Of a stretch of DNA of 64,000 nt, positions 25,952-36,769 are shown piece after piece. Under the pieces are notes generated by a model. It was not told the origin of the DNA. It did not search any database and saw only the letters and a program-made list of their open reading frames with translations. A program made the translations under genes and the position numbers. Numbering within the stretch: the stretch's first letter is position 1; every line of letters starts with the position of its first letter. Location of the stretch: assembly GCF_900115625.1 (NCBI RefSeq), contig NZ_FOXD01000004.1:62001-126000 (forward strand). Direction: 5' to 3'. The stretch comes from Salibacterium halotolerans. GTDB taxonomy: Bacteria; Bacillota; Bacilli; Bacillales; Marinococcaceae.

Positions 25952-26818
25952 TTATGTAGCCGATGAGTATGAATGGTTGAGCCAGTCCGGAAAAGCCTGG
26001 TGAAGATCAGCGGCGTCCTGATAGCCGGCATCATACATTTCTTCAAGCCGGGCCGGATCTTTTTCCGTACGGTGGGCGTTCAGGGAGGCATCGGGGCGAA
26101 GTACTTTCACTCTGCCGCGGTCCTCCAGATCCTCAAGCTGTTCCATCGTTTTATTATAGATGACAGGCCGGTTAATCAGCGCCTGCACAAAGCCGGGATA
26201 ATTTTTGTAAAAACGCCGGGCGAGACGGCTCAGTTTGAATGGTTCTTTGCGGTATCCTTTCGGGCGTGTGAGAACGACGACGTTCTGCTGGCAGCCATCG
26301 GTCATCGCCTGCTCGACTGGAACCGGGTCGGCGACACCTCCGTCGAGAAGCTGCCATCCTCTGTAATGCACAACCGGAGCCAGCATCGGCAGGCTGCTGG
26401 AGGCGCGGACGGCGGTCAATATGTCTTCCTCACGCTGATGGTAAATATAGTGTGGGCTGCCTGTTTTCACATCGGTTGTACCGATGACAAAGGTCTGACT
26501 GCTGTTGTTGATTTGATCCACATCCAGAGGTACGAGACTTTTCGGCACCTCATCGTATAAAAAGTTCATACCAAACAGACTTTTTTCTCTCCACAGGTTG
26601 CGGATGCTGAGAAAGCGCGGATCACCGGCCATGCCGATCTGCAGTTTTCTGTTGCGTCCTTTCTGCCGTGCAAGATAGGAGCACGCGACCGAAGCTCCGG
26701 AAGAAACACCGGAAACGTAGGGAAAATGTATGTCATGGTCGAGAAAATACTCCAGCACCCCGGCCGTATACACGCCGCGCATACCCCCGCCTTCAAGTAC
26801 AAGACCGATATCGTTCAT
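25952..26818 (-). CDS. Patatin-like phospholipase family protein, 288 aa
   Basis: A bacterial patatin/RssA-like serine hydrolase. The oxyanion-hole glycine run is LVLEGGGMRGVYTAGVLEYF. The nucleophile elbow is GVSSG (Gly-x-Ser-x-Gly) near residue 40. The catalytic Asp lies in LLDGGVADPVPVEQA, so the Ser-Asp dyad is complete. I chose ATG 26818, nine bases after AAAGGAG, over the TTG at 26824. It is cytoplasmic, with no signal peptide. It probably acts on membrane or lyso-lipids; the physiological substrate is unknown. Confidence 0.9.
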   Translation of the reverse strand: MNDIGLVLEGGGMRGVYTAGVLEYFLDHDIHFPYVSGVSSGASVACSYLARQKGRNRKLQIGMAGDPRFLSIRNLWREKSLFGMNFLYDEVPKSLVPLDVDQINNSSQTFVIGTTDVKTGSPHYIYHQREEDILTAVRASSSLPMLAPVVHYRGWQLLDGGVADPVPVEQAMTDGCQQNVVVLTRPKGYRKEPFKLSRLARRFYKNYPGFVQALINRPVIYNKTMEQLEDLEDRGRVKVLRPDASLNAHRTEKDPARLEEMYDAGYQDAADLHQAFPDWLNHSYSSAT

Positions 26819-26980
26819 TTGCAAAGACTCCTTTTTCCCCTCATCATCTAATTAAATCCTAGCAAAGCAGGAAAAAACACACAAGCACACTGCCTGCTGC
26901 CCCTTTCATTTCTATGACGTATTCAGGTATTTTAGAATAATAGAAGAACCGAGCACAAAGCAGCGGAAAGGAGAGCATCT

Positions 26981-27172
26981 ATGGCGAAAAAGAAGCGATT
27001 TGAAGTAAGCGGTGATGAAACGATTGAAGAATGTCTGGCCCGCATCCGGGAAGAAGGGTATACGCCGGTCCGCCGCATGGAGGAACCGGTATTTCAGGAA
27101 GTGAAGCAAAACGGTAAAATAGAACAAATACCGGTGAAACAGCAGATTATTTTTGAAGCGCGTCCGCAATAA
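26981..27172 (+). CDS. yebG: NETI motif-containing protein, 63 aa (YebG)
   Basis: A small basic protein beginning MAKKKRFEVSGDETIEECLA, with PVRRMEEPVFQE and PVKQQIIFEARPQ at the end. It matches the short YebG/NETI family that precedes purE in Bacillus from memory; the hallmark tetrapeptide reads DETI here. GGAAAGGAG lies ten bases upstream of the ATG. Its stop codon abuts the first half of the PurR operator of the pur operon. Function unknown. Confidence 0.85.
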   Translation: MAKKKRFEVSGDETIEECLARIREEGYTPVRRMEEPVFQEVKQNGKIEQIPVKQQIIFEARPQ

Positions 27173-27212
27173 CCGAACATTTTATTTTCATCGATCGCAA
27201 ACGTTCGATTTT
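27171..27212 (+). promoter_or_regulatory. PurR operator (inverted PurBoxes) of the pur operon
   Basis: Two inverted copies of the PurR motif, CCGAACATTT (27173-27182) and AAACGTTCGATT (27199-27210), are separated by 16 bases. This matches the Bacillus PurBox pair bound by the PRPP-responsive repressor PurR. The second box ends five bases before the -35 box. Confidence 0.85.
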
Positions 27213-27215
27213 TAA

Positions 27216-27245
27216 TTGACAGATTTCATCACATACTGTTAAGCT
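27216..27245 (+). promoter_or_regulatory. Promoter of the pur operon
   Basis: A consensus -35 TTGACA is followed after 18 bases by TAAGCT, extended by TGT. Transcription should start near 27252, about 20 bases before the riboswitch P1 stem. Confidence 0.7.
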
Positions 27246-27269
27246 GAAAAAGGAATAACACGATGGATC

Positions 27270-27478
27270 AATACTCTCATATATCATCGGGAATACGGCC
27301 TGATACGTTTCTACCCGGCGACCGTAAATGGCCGGACTATGAGGGAGAGAACGGCACGGGAGCCGGCACATGGACCGCTTTTAACAACCGGCGGCGTCCA
27401 CTGTCCGGCCGGCACAGACACCCCGGCGGCCGGACAGATTTCTCCTGGAAGAAACTGACCCGGCGCCGGGGTATTTTA
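27270..27478 (+). promoter_or_regulatory. Guanine riboswitch and terminator before purE
   Basis: The aptamer spans about 27270-27349. P1 is CTCTCAT with ATGAGGGAG. P2 is ATCGGG with CCTGAT around AATACGG. J2/3 is GTTTCTACC, the P3 loop is CCGTAAA, and GGACTATGAG carries the guanine-specifying C. Downstream, ACCCCGGCG (27420-27428) pairs with CGCCGGGGT (27464-27472) and is followed by ATTTTATT, forming the terminator. An alternative stem, CTGTCCGGCC with GGCCGGACAG, occupies part of the same bases and can act as antiterminator. Guanine or hypoxanthine should reduce read-through, as in B. subtilis. Confidence 0.92.
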
Positions 27479-27505
27479 TTGTTCAAGGAAGGAGTCGATT
27501 CTGAC

Positions 27506-27991
27506 ATGGAGGCACAAGTAGGCGTCATCATGGGAAGTACATCAGACTGGGAAACAATGAAACATGCAGTCGATGTGCTGGAGGAGTTGGACATACCGTA
27601 TGAGAAACAAGTCGTTTCGGCGCACCGTACACCGGATTATATGTTTGAATACGCCGCCTCGGCAAAAGAAAGAGGCTTGAAGACTATTATCGCAGGAGCC
27701 GGAGGAGCGGCTCACCTGCCCGGCATGGCAGCTTCGAAGACGACACTGCCGGTTATTGGTGTTCCTGTGAAATCCAACGCCCTGAACGGCATGGACTCTC
27801 TGCTGTCGATTGCGCAGATGCCCGGCGGTGTACCGGTGGCAACCACGGCCATCGGACGGTCGGGAGCAGTCAACGCCGGACTTCTTGCGGCCCGCTTTCT
27901 CGGCGCTTTTGATGAATCGATCGCCAAACGCCTGGAGGAACGAAGTGAAACGATGCGGCAGAAAGTTATGGAAACGGGGGATTTATCATGA
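27506..27991 (+). CDS. purE: N5-carboxyaminoimidazole ribonucleotide mutase, 161 aa
   Basis: PurE (class I) isomerises N5-CAIR to CAIR. The active-site loop [12 protein letters not shown] is near the N-terminus, the catalytic His lies in [15 protein letters not shown], and [17 protein letters not shown] and [15 protein letters not shown] complete the nucleotide site. The true start is ATG 27506 with GGAAGGAG upstream; the same frame is open back through the riboswitch but is not coding. Its stop overlaps the purK start in ATGA, so the two are coupled. It is the first gene of the pur operon. Confidence 0.96.
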   Translation: MEAQVGVIMGSTSDWETMKHAVDVLEELDIPYEKQVVSAHRTPDYMFEYAASAKERGLKTIIAGAGGAAHLPGMAASKTTLPVIGVPVKSNALNGMDSLLSIAQMPGGVPVATTAIGRSGAVNAGLLAARFLGAFDESIAKRLEERSETMRQKVMETGDLS

Positions 27992-29115
27992 AACCTTCCA
28001 TTTTACCCGGACAGACGATCGGCATTCTCGGTGGCGGACAGCTCGGGCGGATGATGGGGTTGTCGGCGCGCGCGATGGGTTACCGTATCGCCGTACTCGA
28101 ACCGAAGCCGGATGCGCCGACCGCACAAATTGCCGATGTATCCGTGGAAGCGGCGTACGATGACCGCAGTGCCGCAGAAGAACTTGCCGGACACTGTGAT
28201 GTGCTCACGTATGAATTCGAAAATATAGACGCGGATACGGCTTCGTTTCTCGAACAATCGATGTATCTGCCGCAGGGCGGCAGTCTTCTGCATACAACGA
28301 AACACCGAGGGCGCGAAAAACAGGCCATTCAGGACGGCGGCGTCGATGTATCCCCGTACCGCCTCGTATCAAGCGCCGCCGCGCTGGAAGAAGCGATGCA
28401 GGATATCGGATGTCCGGCTGTTCTGAAAACGTGCGAAGGCGGATACGACGGAAAAGGACAGGTTGTCATCCGGGATGACACGAACATTCAGGACGCGTTT
28501 AATGAACTCGCTGCCCAGACGACAGACCTTGTGCTGGAAGCCTGGATCCCGTTTGAAAAAGAAATATCGGTTATCGTGACACGCAGCACAAACGGCGAAA
28601 CGACAACCTTCCCGGCGGGTGAAAACAGACACCGGAACAATATTCTGCACCAGACGATTGTTCCGGCGGACATAGCGGAGCAGACGGAACAAAAAGCAGT
28701 AAGTATGGCATACGAACTGGCTGAAGCGTTTGATCTCGTCGGGACGCTCGCGGTGGAAATGTTTGTACTTGATGAAGATACGGTGTATGTCAATGAGGTG
28801 GCGCCGCGCCCGCACAATTCCGGCCATTATACGATAGAAGCCTGCGAAACGTCACAGTTTGAACAGCACGTACGAGCCGTCTGCGGTCTGCCGCTTGGCT
28901 CGACACAGCTGTTAAAACCTGTCGTGATGACAAATATTCTCGGCGAGCATGTGTCCTATGTACAGGATCATTTTGCTTCGTTTGCCGGAGGCGGCCACGT
29001 TCATTTTTACGGCAAACAGGAAGCCAAGCCAGGCCGGAAAATGGGACACTGGACCGTTCTTGGCAGCGGCCGGGATGATGCGCTGGAAAAAACAAGCCGT
29101 GTGTGGCCTGAATAA
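27988..29115 (+). CDS. purK: 5-(carboxyamino)imidazole ribonucleotide synthase, 375 aa
   Basis: PurK uses ATP and bicarbonate to carboxylate AIR to N5-CAIR, the substrate of PurE. ATP-grasp features are visible: [19 protein letters not shown] in the N-terminal fold, [15 protein letters not shown] in the ATP lid, [10 protein letters not shown], and [17 protein letters not shown] with the metal-binding Glu and Asn. Length is typical. It starts within the purE stop codon and precedes purB by 24 bases. Confidence 0.96.
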   Translation: MKPSILPGQTIGILGGGQLGRMMGLSARAMGYRIAVLEPKPDAPTAQIADVSVEAAYDDRSAAEELAGHCDVLTYEFENIDADTASFLEQSMYLPQGGSLLHTTKHRGREKQAIQDGGVDVSPYRLVSSAAALEEAMQDIGCPAVLKTCEGGYDGKGQVVIRDDTNIQDAFNELAAQTTDLVLEAWIPFEKEISVIVTRSTNGETTTFPAGENRHRNNILHQTIVPADIAEQTEQKAVSMAYELAEAFDLVGTLAVEMFVLDEDTVYVNEVAPRPHNSGHYTIEACETSQFEQHVRAVCGLPLGSTQLLKPVVMTNILGEHVSYVQDHFASFAGGGHVHFYGKQEAKPGRKMGHWTVLGSGRDDALEKTSRVWPE

Positions 29116-29139
29116 ACGATAGAGAGTGGAGGAAGTCGA

Positions 29140-30438
29140 ATGATTGAACGGTATACCCGCCCGGAAATGGGTGCGGTCTGGACGGAGGAAAATCGGTTTA
29201 ACGCCTGGCTTGAAGTAGAGATTTCCGCCTGTGAAGCCTGGGCGGACTACGGGGATATTCCAAAAGAAGACGTCGCCAAAATCCGTGAGAATGCAGGATT
29301 TGATGTGGATCGGATTCAGGAGATTGAGGCCGAAACGCGCCACGACGTCGTTGCTTTCACGCGGGCGGTCTCGGAAACGCTTGGAGAAGAAAAGAAATGG
29401 GTCCATTACGGACTGACGTCAACCGATGTGGTGGATACGGCGCTGTCTTACCTGCTCGTGCAGGCAAACGAGATCCTGCTTCGGGATCTTGAGAACTTTC
29501 TCGCTGTGTTGAAAAACAAAGCAGTAGAGCACAAGTATACGGTCATGATGGGTCGTACCCACGGCGTTCATGCGGAACCGACAACGTTTGGGATGAAGCT
29601 GGCGCTCTGGTATGAAGAAATGAAACGCAATATCGAGCGGTTCAAGCAGGCAGCGGAAACGGTCCGGGTCGGTAAACTATCCGGTGCCGTCGGAACGTTT
29701 GCGAACATTCCGCCGTTTATTGAGGCATCAGTCTGCGAAAAGCTGGGTCTCGAACCGGCACCGGTTTCCACCCAGACCCTGCAGCGCGACCGCCACGCTC
29801 ACTACATGAGCACGCTGGCGCTCATTGCCTCCTCCATCGAAAAAATGGCAGTGGAAGTACGCGGCCTTCAGAAAAGTGAGACGCGGGAAGTGGAAGAATT
29901 TTTCGCCAAAGGACAGAAAGGCTCGTCGGCGATGCCGCACAAACGTAATCCGATCGGGTCGGAAAACATGACAGGCCTGGCCCGCGTCATCCGCGGTCAT
30001 ATGATGACAGCATTTGAGAACGTGCCGCTGTGGCATGAACGCGACATTTCCCATTCTTCCGCGGAACGTATTATTCTGCCGGACGCCACGACGGCGCTTA
30101 ACTACATGCTCAACCGTTTTTCCGGCATCATCGATAAGCTGACCGTCTTCCCGGAAAATATGAAAGCGAACATGGACCGCACCTTCGGCCTGATTTATTC
30201 CCAGCAGGTGCTTTTAACCCTGATCAGCAAAGGAATGGCGCGCGAAGAAGCGTACGACCTTGTGCAGCCTAAAGCGATGGAATCCTGGGAAAAAGGCATA
30301 TTATTCCGCCAGGTCATTGAACAGGAACCGCGCATTACCGAAACACTCACGCCGGAGGAACTCGACGGCTGTTTTGACTACAACCACCACCTTCGTGAAA
30401 TCGACACGGTCTTTAAACGGACCGGACTGGAAGACTAA
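29140..30438 (+). CDS. purB: Adenylosuccinate lyase, 432 aa
   Basis: PurB removes fumarate from SAICAR and from adenylosuccinate, so it acts twice in purine synthesis. The fumarase/aspartase signature [19 protein letters not shown] lies near residues 262-280 with the catalytic Ser in the flexible loop. [16 protein letters not shown] and [18 protein letters not shown] supply the other active-site regions with the general-acid His. GTGGAGGAAG precedes the ATG. Confidence 0.97.
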   Translation: MIERYTRPEMGAVWTEENRFNAWLEVEISACEAWADYGDIPKEDVAKIRENAGFDVDRIQEIEAETRHDVVAFTRAVSETLGEEKKWVHYGLTSTDVVDTALSYLLVQANEILLRDLENFLAVLKNKAVEHKYTVMMGRTHGVHAEPTTFGMKLALWYEEMKRNIERFKQAAETVRVGKLSGAVGTFANIPPFIEASVCEKLGLEPAPVSTQTLQRDRHAHYMSTLALIASSIEKMAVEVRGLQKSETREVEEFFAKGQKGSSAMPHKRNPIGSENMTGLARVIRGHMMTAFENVPLWHERDISHSSAERIILPDATTALNYMLNRFSGIIDKLTVFPENMKANMDRTFGLIYSQQVLLTLISKGMAREEAYDLVQPKAMESWEKGILFRQVIEQEPRITETLTPEELDGCFDYNHHLREIDTVFKRTGLED

Positions 30439-30452
30439 AGGAGGTCCCGGGC

Positions 30453-31163
30453 ATGGAGAAGAAGGAACTGCTGTATGAGGGCAAAGCGAAGAAGCTGTAC
30501 GAAACGGACGATCCGGACCTGTTATGGGTGGAATACAAAGACGATGCGACCGCTTTTAACGGGGAGAAACAGGAAGTGCTCACAGGCAAGGGACGCTTGA
30601 ACAACGTGTTGTCTTCCATGCTTTTTGCGACACTGGCGGAAGCAGGAATTCCGAGCCATTTTGAGCAGAAACTGTCCGACACGGAACAGCTCGTCCGAAA
30701 AACCGATATCATCCCACTTGAAGTTGTCGTCCGCAATGTCGTGGCGGGGAGTCTGCACCGCCGTACCGGTATGGCGGAGGGGACAGAGCTGAAAGAACCG
30801 GTTGTGGAGTTTTACTACAAAGACGACGAGCTCGGGGATCCGCTTATTAATGAAGACCATATCCGTATGCTCGAGGCAGCACAGCCGGATGACCTGCAGG
30901 AGATGAGAACCGGGGCACTGGCTGTTAACGATGCGTTAAAGCATCATTTTGGAAAACACGGGCTCCTGCTCGTTGATTTTAAGCTCGAGTTCGGTACGAC
31001 GGCGGACGGAAAGCTTCTGCTTGCTGATGAGATTTCCCCGGATACCTGCCGTCTGTGGGATGAAAAGACGAGGGAAAAATTCGACAAAGATGTGTTCCGC
31101 TACGGCCTTGGGTCTCTTCAGGAAGGCTATACGGAAATTCTAAAAAGACTGGGAGGGGCATAA
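30453..31163 (+). CDS. purC: Phosphoribosylaminoimidazole-succinocarboxamide synthase (SAICAR synthetase), 236 aa
   Basis: PurC joins CAIR and aspartate with ATP. Family landmarks are YEGKAKKLYETDDPDLL at the N-terminus, DDATAFNGEK, PLEVVVRNVVAGSL, and the ATP-site motif LLLVDFKLEFG followed by LADEISPDTCRLWD. The protein is the short bacterial form. AAGGAGG lies upstream of the ATG, 14 bases after purB. Confidence 0.97.
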   Translation: MEKKELLYEGKAKKLYETDDPDLLWVEYKDDATAFNGEKQEVLTGKGRLNNVLSSMLFATLAEAGIPSHFEQKLSDTEQLVRKTDIIPLEVVVRNVVAGSLHRRTGMAEGTELKEPVVEFYYKDDELGDPLINEDHIRMLEAAQPDDLQEMRTGALAVNDALKHHFGKHGLLLVDFKLEFGTTADGKLLLADEISPDTCRLWDEKTREKFDKDVFRYGLGSLQEGYTEILKRLGGA

Positions 31164-31167
31164 ACAG

Positions 31168-31419
31168 ATGTTTAAAGTCCATGTGTACGTAACGCTGAAA
31201 GAAGGAGTGCTCGATCCGCAGGGAAGTGCTGTCACCGATTCGCTGCACGCCATGAACTATACCGAGGTGAACAGTGTCCGGATCGGCAAATACCTGGAGC
31301 TTGAAGTCGAAAACACGGACAACCTGGAAAAGCGGATCGAAGAAATGTGCGAAAAACTGCTGTCCAATCCAGTCATTGAAGATTACACGTATACGATCGG
31401 GGAGGCTGTGTCTTCATGA
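31168..31419 (+). CDS. purS: Phosphoribosylformylglycinamidine synthase subunit PurS, 83 aa
   Basis: PurS bridges PurQ and PurL in the three-part FGAM synthase used by Bacillus. The fold begins [20 protein letters not shown], followed by [11 protein letters not shown] and the helix ending in [15 protein letters not shown], all typical of the family. It begins four bases after purC and overlaps purQ by four bases (ATGA). Confidence 0.95.
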   Translation: MFKVHVYVTLKEGVLDPQGSAVTDSLHAMNYTEVNSVRIGKYLELEVENTDNLEKRIEEMCEKLLSNPVIEDYTYTIGEAVSS

Positions 31420-32099
31420 AGTTCGCCGTTATCGTATTTCCAGGATCGAACTGTGACGACGACATGTACTATGCCATTGAGGAAACCCTCGGAGAAGAAG
31501 TGGAAAAAGTATGGTATACCGAAACGGATATCTCGGACTATGACGCGGTGCTTCTTCCCGGCGGTTTCTCGTACGGAGATTACCTCCGCTCCGGAGCGAT
31601 CGCGCGTTTTGCGCCGGTGATGGAAAGCGTCATCGACCAAGCGCAGCGAGGCAAGCCTGTTCTTGGTATCTGCAACGGTTTCCAGGTACTTCTTGAAGCA
31701 CGTCTGCTGCCGGGTGCGATGCAGTTCAACAAAAACCTGAAATTTATCTGCCGTCCCACCCCGCTGACCGTCGCGAATGCGGATACGATGTTTACGACCG
31801 AATACGAACAGGGCAGCACCGTTACGATTCCCGTTGCTCACGGGGAAGGGAATTACTACTGTGACGATGACACTCTGGAGGTGCTGAAACAGAACGACCG
31901 GATTGTTTTTACGTACCAGGATGACATTAACGGCTCTGCTGCCGGAATTGCCGGTATAACAAACGAAAAAGGTAACATCCTCGGCATGATGCCGCACCCT
32001 GAACGTGCTGTCTCCGATCTTCTTGGAAGTACCGATGGCCGGAGACTCTTTCAATCGATGCTGAAAAACTGGAGGGAAACACATGTCGCTTCGTCTTGA
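31416..32099 (+). CDS. purQ: Phosphoribosylformylglycinamidine synthase subunit PurQ (glutaminase), 227 aa
   Basis: A class I glutamine amidotransferase that supplies ammonia to PurL. The oxyanion strand [16 protein letters not shown] leads the fold, the nucleophile Cys is in [15 protein letters not shown] (near residue 86), and the His/Glu pair is in [12 protein letters not shown]. The start overlaps purS by four bases and the end overlaps purL by 17, indicating strict coupling of the three subunits. Confidence 0.97.
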   Translation: MKFAVIVFPGSNCDDDMYYAIEETLGEEVEKVWYTETDISDYDAVLLPGGFSYGDYLRSGAIARFAPVMESVIDQAQRGKPVLGICNGFQVLLEARLLPGAMQFNKNLKFICRPTPLTVANADTMFTTEYEQGSTVTIPVAHGEGNYYCDDDTLEVLKQNDRIVFTYQDDINGSAAGIAGITNEKGNILGMMPHPERAVSDLLGSTDGRRLFQSMLKNWRETHVASS

Positions 32100-34314
32100 A
32101 CCGTCTCCGCAGCAAATCAAAGAGGAAAAAATCTATCACGACATGGGAATGACAGATGAAGAATTTGCCATGGCGGAAAACATTCTCGGTCGTCTTCCGA
32201 ACTATACCGAAACGGGCGTGTTTTCCGTCATGTGGTCCGAACATTGCAGTTACAAGCATTCCAAAGTGCTGCTCCGCAAATTCCCGAGTAAAGGGGAAAA
32301 GGTGCTGCAGGGACCGGGCGAAGGCGCCGGAATCATTGATATCGGTGACAGACAGGCGGTGGCCTTTAAAGCAGAAAGCCACAACCACCCGTCCGCGGTC
32401 GAACCGTACCAGGGAGCGGCGACAGGTGTCGGCGGCATTCTCCGCGATGTGTTCTCGATGGGAGCCAAACCGATCGCACTCCTCAACTCGCTCCGCTTCG
32501 GCGAGCTGCAGTCCGCCAGAGGACGCTACCTGTTTGAAGAAGTCGTGGCCGGTATCGCAGGCTACGGCAACTGTGTCGGCGTTCCGACCATCGGAGGCGA
32601 AATACAGTTTGATCCATGCTATGAAGAAAATCCACTGATGAATGCGATGTGTGTCGGCCTGATTAACCACGAAGACATCCAGAAAGGTGTGGCCGAAGGA
32701 ACCGGAAACACCGTCATGTATGTCGGCGCGAGTACGGGGCGGGACGGCATACACGGGGCAACGTTTGCCTCCGAAGAACTTGGTGAAGATTCGGAAGAAA
32801 AACGCCCTTCCGTCCAGGTCGGCGACCCGTTTATGGAAAAACTACTGATGGAAGCCTGTCAGGACCTCGTGCAGCTCGAATCCCTCGTCGGCATCCAGGA
32901 TATGGGGGCGGCCGGTCTTGCCTCCTCTTCCTCGGAAATGGCAAGCAAAGCAGGATTCGGCATTGAGATGGATCTTGACAAAGTACCGCAGCGGGAAAGC
33001 GGCATGACACCGTACGAAATGATGCTCTCCGAGTCCCAGGAAAGGATGCTTCTTGTCGTCAAACAGGGGCACGAACAGGAAGTCCGTGATATTTGTGATC
33101 ACTGGGGGCTGTACGCAGCCGAGGTAGGTCATGTCATGGAAGAACAGAATCTCCGTCTTCTTTTTGAAGGGGAGGTTGCGGCGGACATTCCGGCCGATGC
33201 GCTTGCTGAAGAAGCACCCGTGTATCACCCGGAATCCACAGAACACCGGGTTTTCACAGAAAATCAGAAGCTTCCGGCATCGAGTCTGCCAATTGCCGAT
33301 ATGAAACAGACGCTGCTTGATCTTCTGCGTCAGCCGACGATTGCAAGCAAAGAGTGGGTATATGATCAGTACGATTACATGGTGCAGACGAATACGGCCG
33401 TCCAACCGGGTTCAGATGCCGCCGTACTTCGGGTGCGCGGGACGAATAAAGCTCTTGCCATGACAACGGACTGCAATTCCCGCTATATCTATCTCGATCC
33501 CGAAACCGGCGGAAAAATCGCGGTAGCTGAAGCGGCGCGCAACATCGTCTGCTCCGGCGGCACACCGCTTGGATTGACGGACTGCCTGAATTACGGCAGC
33601 CCAGAAAAGCCGGAAATCTACTGGCAGCTCGAGAAATCGACAGACGGCATGAGTGAAGCCTGTTCCGTTCTTGATACACCGGTTATTGGCGGAAACGTCT
33701 CCCTGTATAACGAAACGCAGCATGGCGCGGTATACCCGACACCGGTCGTCGGTATGGTTGGGCTGATAGAAGATTTGGATCATATCACGACCCAGTCCTT
33801 CAAGCAGGCAGGGGACATTATCTATGTGATCGGGGAAGCAGCACCGGAATTCGGCGGCAGCGAAGTCCAGAAGATGGTGGAAGGTGGTATTTCCGGAAGA
33901 GTGCCGGAGCTTGATCTCGACGTCGAGAAAGAACGGCAGCAGAGTCTGCTCGAAGCGATCCGGAGCGGGTTTGTACATTCCGCCCACGATCTCGCTGAAG
34001 GAGGCCTTGCCGCTGCACTTGCTGAAAGTGTTATCGACAGCGGAGGTCTCGGCGCCGGTGTAACGCTTGCCGGTGATACAACAGCAGCATTATTCGCTGA
34101 AACCCAGTCCCGCTTTCTCGTATCCGTATCTCCCGAACACACGGAACCTTTTGAAAACACAGCCGCTGATGCCGTACGCATCGGCAAGGTAACCAATGAA
34201 CCGACACTTGAAGTCCATCAGTCATCAGGAGACAAGGTACTGCAGGCGGACGTAGAAGAAATGGAAAACGCCTGGAAAGGAGCCATTCCATGCTTGGTGA
34301 AATCAAAGGATTAA
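32083..34314 (+). CDS. purL: Phosphoribosylformylglycinamidine synthase subunit PurL, 743 aa
   Basis: The small-type PurL makes FGAM from FGAR, ATP and ammonia delivered by PurQ. The N-terminal catalytic His region reads [21 protein letters not shown] and metal sites include [20 protein letters not shown] and [18 protein letters not shown]. The second half has the repeated PurM-like fold with [28 protein letters not shown] and [18 protein letters not shown]. The length is typical of the PurSQL type. It overlaps purF by 25 bases. Confidence 0.97.
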   Translation: MSLRLEPSPQQIKEEKIYHDMGMTDEEFAMAENILGRLPNYTETGVFSVMWSEHCSYKHSKVLLRKFPSKGEKVLQGPGEGAGIIDIGDRQAVAFKAESHNHPSAVEPYQGAATGVGGILRDVFSMGAKPIALLNSLRFGELQSARGRYLFEEVVAGIAGYGNCVGVPTIGGEIQFDPCYEENPLMNAMCVGLINHEDIQKGVAEGTGNTVMYVGASTGRDGIHGATFASEELGEDSEEKRPSVQVGDPFMEKLLMEACQDLVQLESLVGIQDMGAAGLASSSSEMASKAGFGIEMDLDKVPQRESGMTPYEMMLSESQERMLLVVKQGHEQEVRDICDHWGLYAAEVGHVMEEQNLRLLFEGEVAADIPADALAEEAPVYHPESTEHRVFTENQKLPASSLPIADMKQTLLDLLRQPTIASKEWVYDQYDYMVQTNTAVQPGSDAAVLRVRGTNKALAMTTDCNSRYIYLDPETGGKIAVAEAARNIVCSGGTPLGLTDCLNYGSPEKPEIYWQLEKSTDGMSEACSVLDTPVIGGNVSLYNETQHGAVYPTPVVGMVGLIEDLDHITTQSFKQAGDIIYVIGEAAPEFGGSEVQKMVEGGISGRVPELDLDVEKERQQSLLEAIRSGFVHSAHDLAEGGLAAALAESVIDSGGLGAGVTLAGDTTAALFAETQSRFLVSVSPEHTEPFENTAADAVRIGKVTNEPTLEVHQSSGDKVLQADVEEMENAWKGAIPCLVKSKD

Positions 34315-35711
34315 ATGAAGAATGCGGCGTCTTTGCGTTGTGGGGGCATAAAGAAGCGGCTCAGCTTTCGTATTACGGGCTTCACAGTTTGCAGCATCGC
34401 GGCCAGGAAGGCGCAGGCATCGTTGTCAGTGACGAAGAACATCTGCACATTCATAAAGGACTCGGGCTGGTGAACGATGCGTTCAAAGAAGGCGATCTTG
34501 AAGCGCTCGAGGGACACGCTTCCCTCGGCCACGTTCGCTACGCAACAGCAGGCGGCGGCGGTCTCGACAACTGCCAGCCCCTCATGTTCCGCTCCCAGAC
34601 CGACAGCCTGGCTATCGCCCATAACGGCAACCTGGTGAACGCGCACAACCTGAAGCTCGAACTCGAGGACCAGGGTAGCATTTTTCAGTCCACCTCCGAT
34701 ACAGAAGTGATTGCACACCTTATTAAACGAAGCGTGTACCCCAGGATGGAAGATAAGCTGAGTGACGCATTGTCGATGGTCGAAGGGGCTTATGCCCTGG
34801 CCGTCATGACCGAGGGCAAACTGCTGATTGCCCAGGATCCGCACGGTCTCCGTCCGCTTAGTATCGGAAAACTCGGCGGGGCTTACGTTGTAGCGTCCGA
34901 GACTTGTGCGTTTGACGTCATCGGAGCGGAGTACGAACGCGAAGTACAGCCGGGTGAAATCATTACGTTTGATCGAAACGGCATGCGCTCAGAGTTGTAC
35001 GCCACGCCGGCCGAGCGGCGGATGTGCAGCATGGAATATGTGTACTTTTCCCGTCCGGATTCCAATATTGATCAGATCAACGTCCACACCGCACGAAAAA
35101 ACCTCGGCAAAAAGCTGGCCGCCGAAGCACCGATTGAGGCAGATATTGTAACCGGCGTGCCGGATTCGTCCATTTCAGCTGCTATAGGATATGCCGAAGA
35201 AGCCGGCATTCCCTATGAAATGGGGATGATCAAAAATCGTTATGTCGGGCGGACGTTCATTCAGCCGTCCCAGGAGCTGCGTGAACAGGGCGTGAAAATG
35301 AAACTGTCACCGGTACGCGGCGTGGTTGAAGGAAAACGGGTCGTCATGGTGGATGATTCCATTGTACGCGGTACGACAAGCCGCCGTATTGTTACGATGC
35401 TCAAACAAGCCGGGGCAGCGGAAGTGCACGTCCGCATCAGCTCCCCGCCGATTACTCATCCTTGTTTTTACGGGATTGATACGTCCACCAAATCAGAACT
35501 GATTGCCGCGACGCACTCTCTGGAGGAAATGCGGGAGGAAATGGGAGCCGACTCCCTTTCATTCATCAGCATCGACGGCATGCTGGACGGCATCGGCAGA
35601 CAGGACAAAGATTCAAACTGCGGGCAGTGTCTCGCTTGTTTCACCGGAAACTATCCGACCGATATTTATGAAGATACGCTCCATCCCCATGACAAAGTCA
35701 TCAATGGATAA
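34290..35711 (+). CDS. purF: Amidophosphoribosyltransferase, 473 aa
   Basis: PurF makes phosphoribosylamine from PRPP and glutamine, the first committed step. A short propeptide ([11 protein letters not shown]) precedes Cys12 in CGVFALWGH, which becomes the N-terminal nucleophile after cleavage. [13 protein letters not shown] and [15 protein letters not shown] complete the Ntn glutaminase. The PRPP loop is [15 protein letters not shown]. Four cysteines suited to a 4Fe-4S cluster are present, including [10 protein letters not shown] near the C-terminus, as in the oxygen-labile B. subtilis enzyme. The start lies inside purL. Confidence 0.97.
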   Translation: MLGEIKGLNEECGVFALWGHKEAAQLSYYGLHSLQHRGQEGAGIVVSDEEHLHIHKGLGLVNDAFKEGDLEALEGHASLGHVRYATAGGGGLDNCQPLMFRSQTDSLAIAHNGNLVNAHNLKLELEDQGSIFQSTSDTEVIAHLIKRSVYPRMEDKLSDALSMVEGAYALAVMTEGKLLIAQDPHGLRPLSIGKLGGAYVVASETCAFDVIGAEYEREVQPGEIITFDRNGMRSELYATPAERRMCSMEYVYFSRPDSNIDQINVHTARKNLGKKLAAEAPIEADIVTGVPDSSISAAIGYAEEAGIPYEMGMIKNRYVGRTFIQPSQELREQGVKMKLSPVRGVVEGKRVVMVDDSIVRGTTSRRIVTMLKQAGAAEVHVRISSPPITHPCFYGIDTSTKSELIAATHSLEEMREEMGADSLSFISIDGMLDGIGRQDKDSNCGQCLACFTGNYPTDIYEDTLHPHDKVING

Positions 35712-35731
35712 CGAGAAAGGAGGCAGCCGCC

Positions 35732-36769
35732 ATGTCGGACGCTTATAAAAAGGCCGGGGTCGATGTTGAGGCCGGCTATGAAGCGGTAGAGAGGATGAAA
35801 CAGCATACCGCGCGGACGATGCGTCCGGAAGTGATGGGAGGTCTGGGCGGATTCGGCGCCATGTTTGATATGTCCGCGCTCCCTTACGACTCCCCTGTCC
35901 TCGTGTCGGGAACAGACGGCGTCGGTACGAAACTGATGCTTGCCTTCACGATGGACAAGCATGACACGATCGGTCAGGACGCGGTCGCGATGTGTGTCAA
36001 TGACATCGCCGTGCAGGGCGCGGATCCGCTTTACTTTCTCGATTATCTGGCCTGTGGAAAGGCGGATCCTGAAAAAATTGAAGCCATCGTAAAAGGAATC
36101 GCCGATGGATGTGAACAGGCCGGCTGCGCGCTGATTGGCGGAGAGACTGCGGAAATGCCTGGAATGTATGACACGCACGAATACGACCTGGCCGGCTTTA
36201 CGGTCGGGGCGGCGGACAAATCATCACTCATTACCGGGGAAACCATCACCCCGGGAGATGTCGTGCTCGGTCTTCGGTCCTCCGGGATTCACAGCAATGG
36301 CTTGTCGCTCGTCCGGAAAGTACTGCTCGATGAAGCGGGACTGGACCTGAACGAAATGTATGCGCCGTTTGAGCGGCCGCTCGGCGAAGAACTGCTGGAG
36401 CCGACACGTATTTATGTAAAGGCTGTGCAGGAACTGCGCCGCCGCGTGTCGGTAAAAGGCATGGCCCACGTGACCGGAGGCGGGTTTTACGAAAACATTC
36501 CGAGGATGCTGCCGGAAGGAGCCGGGGCAGCCATCGATTTGTCTTCCTGGGACGCACCAGCTCTGTTTTCGTTTCTTCAAAAGCATGGCAGTCTGACCGA
36601 TGAAGACATGTTCGGCACGTTTAACATGGGCATCGGCCTGGCTGTCGTGGTAGACGCCGGGGAAGAGGAAGAAGCGCTGTCCTCTCTCAAAGCAATCGGG
36701 GAAACAGCGTACCATATCGGACGCGTGACATCCGGCGGCGGGCTGCAGTTCGTAAAGGAGGATGAATAA
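35732..36769 (+). CDS. purM: Phosphoribosylformylglycinamidine cyclo-ligase (AIR synthetase), 345 aa
   Basis: PurM closes FGAM to AIR using ATP. Landmarks are [20 protein letters not shown] with the phosphate-binding loop, [57 protein letters not shown] and [25 protein letters not shown] precedes the ATG. The stop codon directly abuts the purN start. Confidence 0.97.
   Translation: MSDAYKKAGVDVEAGYEAVERMKQHTARTMRPEVMGGLGGFGAMFDMSALPYDSPVLVSGTDGVGTKLMLAFTMDKHDTIGQDAVAMCVNDIAVQGADPLYFLDYLACGKADPEKIEAIVKGIADGCEQAGCALIGGETAEMPGMYDTHEYDLAGFTVGAADKSSLITGETITPGDVVLGLRSSGIHSNGLSLVRKVLLDEAGLDLNEMYAPFERPLGEELLEPTRIYVKAVQELRRRVSVKGMAHVTGGGFYENIPRMLPEGAGAAIDLSSWDAPALFSFLQKHGSLTDEDMFGTFNMGIGLAVVVDAGEEEEALSSLKAIGETAYHIGRVTSGGGLQFVKEDE

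Noticed and set aside
27263-27505. N-terminal extension of purE encoded by the riboswitch leader
   Set aside because: The frame is open but overlaps the guanine aptamer and terminator; ATG 27506 has a ribosome-binding site and matches the family start.
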